A stretch of 50,071 nucleotides of DNA, taken from positions 1 through 50,071 of the forward strand of contig NZ_JAMFLG010000032.1 of NCBI RefSeq assembly GCF_023502205.1, read 5' to 3'. Below are positions 26,018 to 35,569 of this stretch, piece after piece (the first letter of the stretch is position 1; each line of letters starts with the position of its first letter). Under the pieces are notes generated by a model that was not told the DNA's origin, made no database searches, and saw only the letters and a list, made by a program, of their open reading frames with translations. The stretch is from Aquiflexum sp. TKW24L (GTDB taxonomy: Bacteria; Bacteroidota; Bacteroidia; Cytophagales; Cyclobacteriaceae). The translations under genes and the position numbers were made by a program.

Positions 26018-29000
26018 TTAGAATGTGATTTGGATTCCCCCGATAAACGATTTGGCTGTTGGATAAACGAGGTTATCTATACCTATAGCAGTATTAGAAC
26101 CACCAAATGTATTGACCTCAGGATCAAATCCGCTATAATCGGTTATGGTCAATAGGTTGTTGGCACTCACATAGAATCTCAGTTTTGAAATGCCTTTGAG
26201 ATTGAGAAGAGAATATCCCAATGTGATATTTTTCAACCTGACAAAGGAACCGTCTTCCAGAAAACGATCAGATATCGGCAATCTTCCTCCTTGGAAGCCA
26301 CTTACAAATTCCTGGGAAGGATTGGTAGGCGACCACCTGTCCTCTAAGCCACTGAGGACATTTCGCTGTCCGAGCGGGTTTTCGAAAGTATACCTGCTGA
26401 TGTTATACAAGTCATTTCCTACAGAGCCGGAGACAAAGAAGTTGAGGTCAAATGCTTTGTATGCGAAATTGCTCGTAAATCCAAAGATAAAATCCGGATT
26501 TGGATCGCCTGTGATGACCTGGTCAAGATTGGAAATCACACCGTCATTATTGACATCTTTTACTTTATGCCCTCCAATTCGCCCACCTGAACCTGGCAAT
26601 ATCTGATCCCCTGTTTGGTGAATGCCGTCAAAGACAAAAGTTTTGAATACACCGAGAGGCAACCCGACTGAAACTACACTGTAGGGAGTGACAAACTGCT
26701 CGTCCACATCACCATCAAGGCCGACCACCCTGTTTCTGTTGAAAGACATGTTTCCGGAAACATCCCATCTCAAAGCTTTATTCACGAGATTGGCATTGAT
26801 GGCTATTTCAAACCCTTCATTTTCCAATTCAGCAAAGTTGCCAATAATAGAGCTGTAGCCTGAACTGATTGGTAGATTTTTCAGGTATAACAAATCCCTT
26901 GTGGTCCTATTATAGTAATCTGCGACCAAACTGAACCTGTCATCCAAAAAGCTCACATCAATACCAATGTTTGATTGGTAGGATTTTTCCCACCTGAGAT
27001 CAGGGTTTGCGATTCCTGTCGGTGCAAGACCTGTTACAAATGCATTGCCTATGTTGTAGGAAGAGCCTGGTCCTACAGTTGCCAATGATTGGTATGGTGA
27101 AATAGCCCCTGAATTTCCTGTAATTCCGTAGGAGGCCCGAAGTTTAAAATCAGATATGACTGAGCTTGATTTCATAAATGACTCCTCACTGATTCTCCAG
27201 GCGCCTGATGCGGCCGGGAAAAAACCGTATTTGTTGTTTTTACCAAATTTGCTTGATCCATCTGCCCGTGCTGTCAAGTCAAAAAACAATTTGTCTTTGT
27301 AGCCATAATTGACCCTTGCCATATAACTGTCCAATCTTTCAGTAGCTCGAAAACTGCTTGAAGAAAAAATGGTGGCAACTTGAAGTGCTTCATTGGTGGT
27401 TGCATCATTGGGAAATCCGGCCCCTGTCGCTTGGTTGGTTCTTACTTCGTCCGATTGAGTGGAGAATAATCCAGTGAATCTCAGGCTATGGTCCGACCCA
27501 AACCTCTTGCTATAGCTGAAGATACTTTCATGCAGCAAAGTGCTTTGATCCCGGTTGAACTTCCTTCCGTTTCCCGAGGTAGAATTCCTGTCTCCAAGGG
27601 CAATTATTGAGATCGGGGAATAGAAATCGTTCAGGTCATTTCTCAAAACAGCATTGAATGAAGCGGTATAGGTAAAGCCTTCAGCAAGCTTTGCCTCTAC
27701 ATAAAGATTGGTCAAAACCTGCTGAATATTTGTCTTGTTCAGGATTTCTGCCAGTCCCAATGGGTTGGTCACTTCACGGTAGCCACCTGCGACCTGATCT
27801 CCAAAAGGCCATAATTTCCCATTGGCATCGTAAGGTTTTAGTGTCGGAGGTGCACCTAAGGCAGCGCCTACTATGCTTGTAGTGATTGCGGCACCGTCCA
27901 AGCTTGTTGATCCCGTAGGAATGGTGTTGTTGATGTTTTGACTTCCCAGTATACTGGTACCTACTTTAAACCTATCATTGATTTTATGATCAAGGTTGAT
28001 CCTTAGGGAATACCTTCTGAAATCAGAGCTGATAACGATTCCCTGTTGGTCAAAAAAGTTACCTGAAATGGCAAATTGGGTTTTTTCATTTCCACCCAAT
28101 AAGGAAAGTTGATGGCTTTGGATAGGGGCATTTCTAAAAATTATATCCTGCCAGTTTGTTCCTTCTCCCTCGGCGTCGGGATTAGGGAATACATCTCTTT
28201 TATAGATCTCATTTTCCAATCTTGCAAATTGGGATGCATTCAACATTTCAATCTGCCTAGTGGGTTGTTGGATACCGTAATAACTGTCTAGAGAAAATAC
28301 GGTCCTACCTGCGCTACCCCTTTTAGTAGTAATGATAACAACGCCATTTGCACCTCTTGCGCCATAAATAGCTGTGGATGAGGCATCTTTTAAGACCTCA
28401 ACTGAAGCAATGTCATTTGGGTTGATAGTGGATAGGGGACTTAGGTCATTGACTCCACCTCCGTTGTTGAACTGTACTCCGTCAACGATAAATAATGGTT
28501 CTGAACTTCCTCTAATCGAGTTGGTTCCCCTTACCCTCACACTCACATTTCCCCCAGGTGCTGCAGAGTTTTGGACCACTTGAAGTCCGGCTACCCTTCC
28601 TTGAAGTCCTTGGGCGACATTGGCAACGGGTGTTTGCATGATTTCCGCAGATTTTACCGAAGAAATTGCTCCTGTAGTTTCAATTTTCCTTTGGGTACCG
28701 TATCCGACGATAACAACCTCACCCAACTCATCCAGATTGGGTACCATGGAGACAGAGATGGCATTCCTGTTATTTACGGTTGTTTCTTGGGTAAAATACC
28801 CCAAAAAAGAAATCACAAGAACCGATGAAGAATTGGGCGCACTAATAGAAAAATTGCCATCAATATCAGTGACCGTTCCTACTGTGGTTCCTTTAACCAG
28901 GATGTTGGCACCCGGCAATGGCAATTGTTTTTCATCTAACACCTTACCTCGCACCAATACCTCTTGGGCGGAGGCTGAGTGGATACCAATACTTATTAAA

Positions 29001-29032
29001 ATAAGTATCAGCATGAGTAATTTTTGTTTCAT
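26018..29032 (-). CDS. SusC/RagA-family TonB-dependent outer-membrane transporter
   Basis: A 1004-residue protein: signal peptide ending before Gln23, a carboxypeptidase-regulatory-like domain (~24-100, V-R-G-K-V-L-D-E to V-T-D-I-D-G-N-F-S), the SusC signature V-V-I-V-G-Y-G-T-Q-R-K-I-E near 110, a plug domain with S-I-R-G-S-S-E-P-L-F-I-V-D-G-V (around 170), and a 22-strand barrel ending in an aromatic-terminated final strand (F-I-G-G-I-Q-I-T-F). It imports oligosaccharides across the outer membrane using TonB energy. It is the first gene of the operon, 133 bases downstream of the palindromic operator, and so the most directly regulated one. Confidence 0.98.
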   Translation of the reverse strand: MKQKLLMLILILISIGIHSASAQEVLVRGKVLDEKQLPLPGANILVKGTTVGTVTDIDGNFSISAPNSSSVLVISFLGYFTQETTVNNRNAISVSMVPNLDELGEVVIVGYGTQRKIETTGAISSVKSAEIMQTPVANVAQGLQGRVAGLQVVQNSAAPGGNVSVRVRGTNSIRGSSEPLFIVDGVQFNNGGGVNDLSPLSTINPNDIASVEVLKDASSTAIYGARGANGVVIITTKRGSAGRTVFSLDSYYGIQQPTRQIEMLNASQFARLENEIYKRDVFPNPDAEGEGTNWQDIIFRNAPIQSHQLSLLGGNEKTQFAISGNFFDQQGIVISSDFRRYSLRINLDHKINDRFKVGTSILGSQNINNTIPTGSTSLDGAAITTSIVGAALGAPPTLKPYDANGKLWPFGDQVAGGYREVTNPLGLAEILNKTNIQQVLTNLYVEAKLAEGFTYTASFNAVLRNDLNDFYSPISIIALGDRNSTSGNGRKFNRDQSTLLHESIFSYSKRFGSDHSLRFTGLFSTQSDEVRTNQATGAGFPNDATTNEALQVATIFSSSSFRATERLDSYMARVNYGYKDKLFFDLTARADGSSKFGKNNKYGFFPAASGAWRISEESFMKSSSVISDFKLRASYGITGNSGAISPYQSLATVGPGSSYNIGNAFVTGLAPTGIANPDLRWEKSYQSNIGIDVSFLDDRFSLVADYYNRTTRDLLYLKNLPISSGYSSIIGNFAELENEGFEIAINANLVNKALRWDVSGNMSFNRNRVVGLDGDVDEQFVTPYSVVSVGLPLGVFKTFVFDGIHQTGDQILPGSGGRIGGHKVKDVNNDGVISNLDQVITGDPNPDFIFGFTSNFAYKAFDLNFFVSGSVGNDLYNISRYTFENPLGQRNVLSGLEDRWSPTNPSQEFVSGFQGGRLPISDRFLEDGSFVRLKNITLGYSLLNLKGISKLRFYVSANNLLTITDYSGFDPEVNTFGGSNTAIGIDNLVYPTAKSFIGGIQITF

Positions 29033-29432
29033 AATTTGGTCATTTAGGTTAATTGTTAAGGTTCTGGGAAAATGTACTTAAGCACAAACCAGAATTATAT
29101 TTCAATGTATGAACATTTGGTAAAATATAAATATGAAAAATCTTAAAAAAATAAATTATTATATCGTAAACGTTACCGATAACGTTTACATTTGAAAATT
29201 TGGCAATGATTTAAACGATTTGTTAATGATTTGATAATTGGAATTTTTCCATTTTTTCTTCTCTCGGGTAAATTCTTGTGGATTGACTTTATTTCGTAGG
29301 AGAGTAACCATTCAAATACATTGCGAAAAGGTGATAATGATGCAAAAAATAGATAGTATTACTGGGTAATTATTACTCCGAATTTTTTATTCCCGTAAAA
29401 TTTCTAAATTAATTCATCAAATTGCTTGGGTC
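29033..29432. promoter_or_regulatory. Divergent control region between susC and lacI-type regulator
   Basis: This 400-base gene-free stretch separates the minus-strand susC and the plus-strand regulator, so both promoters must lie here. It is very AT-rich. The only clear element is the perfect palindrome at 29166-29189. I could not assign a Bacteroidota TAnnTTTG promoter box with confidence on either side, and I see no short ORF with coding character. Confidence 0.6.
29166..29189. promoter_or_regulatory. Palindromic LacI-family operator
   Basis: GTAAACGTTA (29166-29175) and TAACGTTTAC (29180-29189) are exact complements around a CCGA centre. The even-spaced AACGTT half-sites are the form bound by LacI/GalR-type repressors. 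It lies 133 bases upstream of susC and 243 bases upstream of the divergent LacI gene, the obvious candidate ligand. Being the only such site found in the window, it may control both directions. Confidence 0.85.
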
Positions 29433-30449
29433 ATGAAAAAAAGCATCACCATTAAGGACATTGCCAAGGAACTTAATGTTTCTACTGCAACTGTTTCTCG
29501 TGCTTTGAGAAATTCAAGTGAAATAAGTAAAGAAACCAAGCAAGCAGTGATGAAGATCGCCAAAGAGATGGATTATCATCCTAACCTTTTGGCGAGAAGT
29601 TTAATCAGTAAATCATCCAAAGTCCTAGGCGTAGTGGTACCGACCATTAACCGGCAATTTTGGTCCAATTCTATTTCTGGTATCGAAAGTGTCGCGTATA
29701 AAAAAGGCTATAAAGTGATGATATTCCAATCCGCGGAATCTTACCAAAAAGAAGTCGAAATTGTGGAAATCCTTGCCAATAGTATGGTGGATGGAATTTT
29801 GATTGCCTTTTCAAAAGAAACACAGGATTTTGCCCACATAGAGCATATTGTTGATAGGGGAATCCCGGTTTTACTTTTTGAACGGGTTTGCGATGCTCTT
29901 CAACTTTCCAAAGTAAAAACTGACGATTTTTTTGGGTCAAAAACTATTGTAAATCATTTGATAGAAAGGGGTAGAAAAAAAATAGCCTATATCGGGGGAC
30001 CATTGTCATTGACTGTCTGCATGGATAGATTTTTAGGCTATCAGAGTGCATTGTCAGACAATAACCTTCCATTTAACCAAGACTGGGTTGTTGAAATTTC
30101 TGATTTCAATACTGACAATTCAAGCGAGGCATTTAAGGAACTTTGGAAATTAGAAAACAAACCTGATGCAGTTTTTTGCTTTGCGGATATTCTTGCGATA
30201 GGAGTTTTAGCCGTCTCCAAAGAATTGGGAATAAAAATCCCTAGGGATTTGGCAATTGCCGGATTTGGCAATGATGACATTACTAAATATGTCAGCCCTT
30301 CAATTTCCACAATGGCCCAGCCTTCATTTGAGATAGGTCAGCTTGCAGCACGGTTGATCTTGAAAGAAATCAACTCAGAGGAGGAAATTGATTTCATTTA
30401 TAAAACTGAAATAATTAAACCAAACCTTATTGTTAGAGAAAGTAGTTGA
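29433..30449 (+). CDS. LacI-family transcriptional regulator (divergent from susC)
   Basis: A 338-residue LacI/GalR-type regulator. The N-terminal helix-turn-helix (T-I-K-D-I-A-K-E-L-N-V-S-T-A-T-V-S-R-A-L, ~6-25) and hinge helix (N-L-L-A-R-S-L, ~52-58) are followed by a periplasmic-binding-protein-like sugar-sensing domain that starts L-G-V-V-V-P-T. It would bind the palindrome in the divergent region and release on a sugar or oligosaccharide signal. Its C-terminus converges on galM with a 10-base gap. It shares clear similarity with the second LacI protein at 31567-32592 (for example V-S-T-A-T-V-S-R-A versus V-S-V-S-T-V-S-R-A), suggesting duplication. Control of a SusCD locus by LacI instead of a hybrid two-component or ECF/anti-sigma system is less common. 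Confidence 0.95.
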   Translation: MKKSITIKDIAKELNVSTATVSRALRNSSEISKETKQAVMKIAKEMDYHPNLLARSLISKSSKVLGVVVPTINRQFWSNSISGIESVAYKKGYKVMIFQSAESYQKEVEIVEILANSMVDGILIAFSKETQDFAHIEHIVDRGIPVLLFERVCDALQLSKVKTDDFFGSKTIVNHLIERGRKKIAYIGGPLSLTVCMDRFLGYQSALSDNNLPFNQDWVVEISDFNTDNSSEAFKELWKLENKPDAVFCFADILAIGVLAVSKELGIKIPRDLAIAGFGNDDITKYVSPSISTMAQPSFEIGQLAARLILKEINSEEEIDFIYKTEIIKPNLIVRESS

Positions 30450-30459
30450 TTTCAAAAAA

Positions 30460-31527
30460 TCACTCCGCTGTAAATACAAATTGTGTTCTAGACTCGAATA
30501 TTTCTTCCGGCATAAGCAGGATTGATGGAAAATCAGGCTGATTGCAGGAGTCAGGGAAATGCTGCGTTTCGAGACATATGGCTGTTCTTTTACCATAAGT
30601 CACACCATTTTTTCCCTTAAAATTATTCCCCAAGTAATTTCCTGTATAGACCTGAATGCCCGGCTCGGTAGTGGAAAGTGTCAATTTTCTTCCTGATTCT
30701 GGGTCGTAAAGTACAGCACAATCTTCAGGCTGTTTCAGTACAAAGCAGTGGTCAATACCTTCTGCAATTTGCAATTGAGGGTGTTCTCTCTGAATTGGTT
30801 CTTGGATTGTTTTCAGGTTTCTAAAGTCAAAAGGGGTCCCGCCAACGTTTGCGATTTCACCTGTGGGTAAGCTGTTTTTATTCATGGGGAGGTAATTTTC
30901 AGCATCCACAAAGAATCCATGCTCCTCGATAGTTTTGGAGAAATCACCCGTTAAATTAAAATATGCGTGATTGGTGGGATTGAGGATGGTTTTCTTATCA
31001 GAACTTGCTTGATAGCTTATTTCCATTCGCCCTGTTTCATCCAAAGTGTAGGTTACCCAAATGTCAATGGTGCCGGGATAATTTTCCTCACCATCTTGGC
31101 TTTGATAATAAAAGGTAACTCCTACTGAATTTTGGGTTTCAAATGGTTCCGTCTTCCAAACCTTCCTATCCCATCCTTCCATTCCACCATGTAGGTGAAT
31201 GCCATCTAAATTGGCAGGGAGCTCATAGGTTTTTCCATCTAAATGAAATTGGTTTCCGGTTATTCTTCCTGCAATCCTCCCTACTGTCGATCCGATATAG
31301 CAATAATGGTCCTGATAATCTTTTTGAAGGTAACCCTCCAAGGTATCGAACCCCAAAACCACATCCTCCATTTTCCCATTTCTATCCGGGATCAAAAGAT
31401 GGGTCCAAGTTGCGCCATAGTTCATCACAGAAATCTCAATTTGGTTGGGAATGCTGAGAGTAAAAAGGTGGATTTCCTCTCCTTTGGGAGTAAATCCAAA
31501 TGTCTTGGAGGTTAATAAAGGTTGCAT
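30460..31527 (-). CDS. galM: Aldose 1-epimerase (galactose mutarotase)
   Basis: A 355-residue cytosolic-type protein without signal peptide, normal for GalM. It interconverts alpha and beta anomers of galactose and related aldoses, supplying the alpha form to galactokinase. Family motifs: N-Y-G-A-T-W near 35, G-R-I-A-G-R-I (84-90), the catalytic His in N-P-T-N-H-A-Y-F-N-L and the catalytic Glu in C-L-E-T-Q-H-F-P-D near residue 325. It follows the second LacI gene on the same strand after a terminator-like hairpin, so it may be transcribed separately or by read-through. Confidence 0.96.
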   Translation of the reverse strand: MQPLLTSKTFGFTPKGEEIHLFTLSIPNQIEISVMNYGATWTHLLIPDRNGKMEDVVLGFDTLEGYLQKDYQDHYCYIGSTVGRIAGRITGNQFHLDGKTYELPANLDGIHLHGGMEGWDRKVWKTEPFETQNSVGVTFYYQSQDGEENYPGTIDIWVTYTLDETGRMEISYQASSDKKTILNPTNHAYFNLTGDFSKTIEEHGFFVDAENYLPMNKNSLPTGEIANVGGTPFDFRNLKTIQEPIQREHPQLQIAEGIDHCFVLKQPEDCAVLYDPESGRKLTLSTTEPGIQVYTGNYLGNNFKGKNGVTYGKRTAICLETQHFPDSCNQPDFPSILLMPEEIFESRTQFVFTAE

Positions 31528-31545
31528 AGTGGTTCAATTTGGATA

Positions 31546-31568
31546 TAAAAAAAGCCATTTAAGGCTTT
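31546..31568 (-). terminator. Terminator between the second LacI gene and galM
   Basis: In minus-strand sense AAAGCC and GGCTTT form a 6-bp stem around TTAAAT, followed by a run of seven T. The hairpin overlaps the stop codon of the LacI gene and ends about 20 bases before galM. Confidence 0.6.
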
Positions 31569-32592
31569 ATGATTTTTTCTTGGTAGAATTTCGTGGAACA
31601 AGAGTGGTCAATAACACAAATGACTGTGGATCATCCGACACTAATTCTTCCAATTGGTCTAGCAAATGGTTAGCAGCAAGTTGGCCCATTTCATATCCTG
31701 GCTGTGATACCGTCGTCAAAGACGGCTCAACCACAGCTGAGGTAGGATTATTGGTAAATCCAGCAAGTGCGATTTGATCGGGGATTTTGATGCCCTTTTC
31801 TTTTAACACAATCATGACATCGACCGCCACAGGATCAATCATGGCAAATATAGCATCAGGTAAATCTCCGCTATCCAGCATATCTAATGTGACTTGTCGG
31901 TTCATCTCAAGTGTAAGATCTGTAAAATAAACTTTGCTGTCTTTTTCTGAAATGCCGTATTCCGCCAAGGCTTCCAAGTATCCCTCTTTTCTCTTTTTAC
32001 TTATATATAAATCCTCCGGTCCCGAGAAGTAGGCAATTTTTTTACATCCCTGATCCAAAAGGTGCTTGACCACCAAATATGCACCATGGGCATCGTCAAC
32101 CGTGATTTTGGAAACAGGGATTTCTTCAGTCACCCTGTCAAACATGATAAAAGGAATTCCCCGGTCATAAATGTCCTGCAGGTGCTCGTACGTTTTGGTT
32201 TCTCTGCTGAGAGAAATCAACAGACCGTCAACCTGAGAGGAAACCAAAGTCCGAATGTTGGCTTTTTCCTGATCAAAGGATTCATTGGATTGGCAAATCA
32301 TGATGTTATAGCCGCGCTTGTAAGCGGTGTCCTGTATGCCGCTGATGTTGCTCGAAAAAAAGTGGGATGTCAATTCCGGCACTATCACGCCCAAAACCTT
32401 ACTTCGGCTGATCCTGAGACTTTGTGCCAATAGGTTGTATTGGTAATTCATGCTTTTGGCCATATCCACGATACGTTTTTTGGTATCCGGATGAAGCTCG
32501 GGAGAGTCCTTCATCGCCCGGGAAACAGTTGAGACTGACACGCCAAGTTTTTTGGCTATCTCTTTCATTGTAACCTGGTGGCCTTTTTTCAT
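31567..32592 (-). CDS. LacI-family transcriptional regulator (second copy)
   Basis: A 341-residue LacI/GalR protein. Helix-turn-helix at about residues 9-28 (M-K-E-I-A-K-K-L-G-V-S-V-S-T-V-S-R-A-M), hinge helix N-L-L-A-Q-S-L, effector domain starting L-G-V-I-V-P-E, with V-D-G-L-L-I-S and I-A-Y-F-S-G-P signatures of the sugar-binding fold. The C-terminus is Lys-rich. The next gene downstream is galM, so galactose metabolism is a plausible target. I find no second AACGTT-type palindrome near this gene, so its site is unknown; it may share the one at 29166-29189 with its paralogue. It lies 27 bases after the M28-type gene. Confidence 0.95.
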   Translation of the reverse strand: MKKGHQVTMKEIAKKLGVSVSTVSRAMKDSPELHPDTKKRIVDMAKSMNYQYNLLAQSLRISRSKVLGVIVPELTSHFFSSNISGIQDTAYKRGYNIMICQSNESFDQEKANIRTLVSSQVDGLLISLSRETKTYEHLQDIYDRGIPFIMFDRVTEEIPVSKITVDDAHGAYLVVKHLLDQGCKKIAYFSGPEDLYISKKRKEGYLEALAEYGISEKDSKVYFTDLTLEMNRQVTLDMLDSGDLPDAIFAMIDPVAVDVMIVLKEKGIKIPDQIALAGFTNNPTSAVVEPSLTTVSQPGYEMGQLAANHLLDQLEELVSDDPQSFVLLTTLVPRNSTKKKS

Positions 32593-32619
32593 GATTTGTT
32601 GGTGGGTTTTATGGGGTAA

Positions 32620-33600
32620 TTATTCTTGATAAATTGTAAACAAGACAGTTTGACCAACGGCTTTCAATGACCTTTTATCAATGATTTCCATATTGTCCAT
32701 ATGGGTATGATGGTAACGACCGAATCCTGCCCTTGGAGAAAACTCTATAATATCTATCATTGGAATCCCTGCGTCACGGTTGACAAAAAAATGGTCATCG
32801 ATGATTTCAGGAGCGTTTTCCATGATAAAGAAGTCTGAATATCCTAATTCTGAACCGAAATTCCACACTTTGTTTACAATGTTTTTGGCATATCGCATGG
32901 AATGGCCCTCTTTGTAAAACCTTGCCCCTTTGGCTCCAACAAGATCCACCAATATTCCATAATAAGCTGAATATCCTGCTTGGTGTGGATTTTTGGACCA
33001 ATGTTGAGAACCCAGGCACCACCAAATCTGGGAATTGTTTGGCCTATTGGTATGCTCTGGTTCACCGTCATCCTCCCCATCAAAAAGGATAAAGTCTATT
33101 CCTATTTCAGGTTTTTGCTCAGAAATACTGATAATCCTGGCAATCTCCAAAAGCACACCAACGCCCGATCCGCCATCATTGGCACCATCTATAGGCTCGT
33201 CAATTCTTTCGGTGTCTTTGTCGGCAATTCGCCTTGTATCCCAATGGGCCGCCAATAAGACTCTTTTCTTGGCTGAAGGATTATAGGAAGCAATGACATT
33301 GGTTAGATTCCAGAGTTGGTTGTCATAGGTCTTGGCCTGAAAATCCTGGGTCTGAACTTCCAATCCAAAGCTTTCAAACTTTTGGACAAACCATTCTTTT
33401 GCTTTTCTATGCGGTTCTGTATTGGGAACTCTTGGGCCAAAATCTACTTGTTTTTGGATGTAGGCATAAGCAGAATCAGCCACAAAATCAGGAACAGGCT
33501 TATAGGTAACCTTGACCTGCGCTGTGTCCGTAGTCTTGTCACCGCCACAGGACCAAAAGAAAATGACTGCAAGAATGTATAATCCCCAATTACTCTTCAT
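32620..33600 (-). CDS. M28-family lipoprotein, glutaminyl-peptide cyclotransferase-like
   Basis: A 326-residue lipoprotein (lipobox F-F-W-S-C, Cys18). The zinc ligands of the M28/glutaminyl cyclase fold are visible: His in A-A-H-W-D-T-R, Asp in D-G-A-N-D-G-G-S-G, Glu in L-F-D-G-E-D-D-G and a late His in the D-D-H-F-F-V-N region. The W-x-L-G-S-x-H-W sequence is characteristic of glutaminyl cyclases rather than aminopeptidases. It would convert N-terminal Gln of exported proteins to pyroglutamate in the periplasm, which fits the Gln after nearly every signal peptide in this window. An M28 aminopeptidase is the alternative. Its start overlaps the end of cysS by 11 bases. Confidence 0.8.
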   Translation of the reverse strand: MKSNWGLYILAVIFFWSCGGDKTTDTAQVKVTYKPVPDFVADSAYAYIQKQVDFGPRVPNTEPHRKAKEWFVQKFESFGLEVQTQDFQAKTYDNQLWNLTNVIASYNPSAKKRVLLAAHWDTRRIADKDTERIDEPIDGANDGGSGVGVLLEIARIISISEQKPEIGIDFILFDGEDDGEPEHTNRPNNSQIWWCLGSQHWSKNPHQAGYSAYYGILVDLVGAKGARFYKEGHSMRYAKNIVNKVWNFGSELGYSDFFIMENAPEIIDDHFFVNRDAGIPMIDIIEFSPRAGFGRYHHTHMDNMEIIDKRSLKAVGQTVLFTIYQE

Positions 33601-35080
33601 AAGCCCAATCGATTTTGTCTTTCATATCCTTGACCACAATTCCCAATTCCTTCAATCCAAGTCTTATTTCATCCACTTTGGCATAATTGCAGGCGGTTTT
33701 TGCTTCGGTATAAAGCTTTAGCAGAACATCTAAAAGTCCATGTTGGTTATTGGCAACTTCTTCTTTTAGACCCAATATTTTTTCCACAAAAATCACATAA
33801 GTCTGGATCATTTGGTCAAAGACTTCCTTGCCAAATAGGGCTACATTCATCTGACCTGTATAGACAGAATTGATTTTTTTCAACAAATTGAAAATATGAC
33901 CAATGGCCTGCGCTGTATTGAAGTCATCTTCCATCGCACGATAGGCGCTGCTGATGCTGCTTTGGACCTGCTTGATCTGTTCTGTATCCAAAGCAATGGT
34001 ATCGTCGGCTAAAAATTCCAGTTTCTTCGCAATTCTTAAACCATTGATAATTTTCTTATAACCTTTTTGGGCGGCTTTCAGGGCATCATTGGAGAAATCC
34101 AAAGTGGACCGATAGTGTGCCGTCAATATAAAATACCGGATTGTCATCGGGCTATAGGCTTGCTCCAGGAGTTTGTGGTCTCCGGTGAAAAGCTCCTGAA
34201 GTGTAATGAAATTACCCAATGATTTGCCCATCTTCTGCCCGTTGATGGTAATCATATTGTTGTGCATCCAATACTTAGCCGGATCCTGATGGTTGCAGGC
34301 GTTTCCTTGGGCGATTTCACATTCATGGTGCGGAAACATCAAATCCATCCCGCCTCCGTGAATATCAAACTGCTTTCCGAGATACTTGGAGCTCATTGCG
34401 GTGCACTCCAGATGCCAACCCGGGAAGCCTATGCCCCACGGAGATTCCCATTTCATCAGGTGTTCGGGAGAAGCATTCTTCCACAAAGCAAAATCAACAG
34501 AATTTCTTTTTTCACCCTGTCCATCGAGGTCGCGGCTTCCGCTGATCAACTCATCCAAAACCCGGCCTGAAAGCTTTCCGTATTCGTAAGTTTCATTGTA
34601 TTTCAACACATCAAAATACACCGAACCATTGACCACATACGCCAATCCTTCTTTTAAAATATCTTCTACCAAGGTGATCTGCTCAGGAATATGTCCTGTC
34701 GCCCTTGGTTCAATGCTCGGTTTCAAAGTATTGAGCGCCTCCATATCACGGTGGTAAGTGTCCGTATATTGCTGCGCCACCTCCATCGGCTCCAACTTTT
34801 CCATTTTTGCTTTCTTGGCAATCTTGTCCTCGCCTTCATCCGCATCGCCTTGCAAATGTCCTACATCTGTGATGTTGCGGACATAGCGCACTCGATAGCC
34901 AATATGGGTAAGGTATCTAATGACAGTATCAAAAGTAATTGCCGGTCTGGCATGGCCAAGGTGTGCATCACCATATACGGTGGGACCGCAGACGTACATG
35001 CCAACAAAGGGAGGGTTGATCGGTTCAAAATCTTCTTTCTTGCGGGAAAGAGTGTTGTAGATTTTTAGATTATGGGTCAT
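33590..35080 (-). CDS. cysS: Cysteinyl-tRNA synthetase
   Basis: A 496-residue class I aminoacyl-tRNA synthetase that charges tRNA-Cys. The HIGH-type motif is H-L-G-H (in [11 protein letters not shown], ~35-45) and the KMSKS-type motif is K-M-G-K-S (in [11 protein letters not shown] near 285). Zinc-binding residues of CysS are in place: Cys31 in M-Y-V-C-G-P-T-V, C in H-L-E-C-T-A-M and H-H-E-C in F-P-H-H-E-C-E. Length matches bacterial enzymes. It begins a minus-strand run with the M28 gene, with which it overlaps. Confidence 0.97.
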   Translation of the reverse strand: MTHNLKIYNTLSRKKEDFEPINPPFVGMYVCGPTVYGDAHLGHARPAITFDTVIRYLTHIGYRVRYVRNITDVGHLQGDADEGEDKIAKKAKMEKLEPMEVAQQYTDTYHRDMEALNTLKPSIEPRATGHIPEQITLVEDILKEGLAYVVNGSVYFDVLKYNETYEYGKLSGRVLDELISGSRDLDGQGEKRNSVDFALWKNASPEHLMKWESPWGIGFPGWHLECTAMSSKYLGKQFDIHGGGMDLMFPHHECEIAQGNACNHQDPAKYWMHNNMITINGQKMGKSLGNFITLQELFTGDHKLLEQAYSPMTIRYFILTAHYRSTLDFSNDALKAAQKGYKKIINGLRIAKKLEFLADDTIALDTEQIKQVQSSISSAYRAMEDDFNTAQAIGHIFNLLKKINSVYTGQMNVALFGKEVFDQMIQTYVIFVEKILGLKEEVANNQHGLLDVLLKLYTEAKTACNYAKVDEIRLGLKELGIVVKDMKDKIDWAYEE

Positions 35081-35233
35081 ATATGATGGGTACGGAATAC
35101 CAAAGAATAAAGGTATTTAAAATGAGGACGCAAAATAGAAAATAGAAATCGGGAATGAAAAGAATTGGGTTGGGATAAGGGTTTAATTAAGCTATTGTTG
35201 TTCCAAAGGCAAATGAATTCGATTTTACAATCC

Positions 35234-35569
35234 TTACTTAATCAAACCCACAGACTTCAACATTTCACTGAGAATTGATAACGGTATATTTTCAAATTCA
35301 CTTTTGTCAAAAATGTGGATAAGGTAGATTTCGAACTTATTTGCAATCAAGAAATAAATCACACGGGCACCACCGGATTTCCCTTTGTTCTTTGATTTGA
35401 TCGCTAGGCGGATTTTAAAAAGGCCGTTTCCTAAGGGAATTGCGTTTTTTGGATTGATTTCAAGTAACTCAATAAGTTGAGACAAATCATTTTTAAGAGA
35501 TGGATATTTTTTTAAAAGTCTGTTGAAGTATCTCTTAAAATCCTCTGTGAGTAAAACTTCATATTTCAT
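35234..35569 (-). CDS. RelE/ParE-type toxin
   Basis: A 111-residue basic protein of the RelE/ParE superfamily: an N-terminal helix pair (D-F-K-R-Y-F-N-R-L-L-K-K-Y-P-S), the central L-G-N-G-L-F-K-I-R-L-A strand and G-G-A-R-V-I-Y-F, then I-Y-L-I-H-I-F-D-K. Such toxins cleave mRNA on the ribosome or poison gyrase; which one is not clear here. The start overlaps the antitoxin gene by 11 bases, the usual antitoxin-first order. The long K-x-K-N-K-G-K-S-G-G insertion between strands is typical of the Bacteroidota branch. Confidence 0.8.
   Translation of the reverse strand: MKYEVLLTEDFKRYFNRLLKKYPSLKNDLSQLIELLEINPKNAIPLGNGLFKIRLAIKSKNKGKSGGARVIYFLIANKFEIYLIHIFDKSEFENIPLSILSEMLKSVGLIK

Noticed and set aside
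29090-29097. TAATTCTG as the susC promoter -7 box
   Set aside because: One mismatch to TAnnTTTG and no TTG at a suitable distance upstream, so I do not call it.
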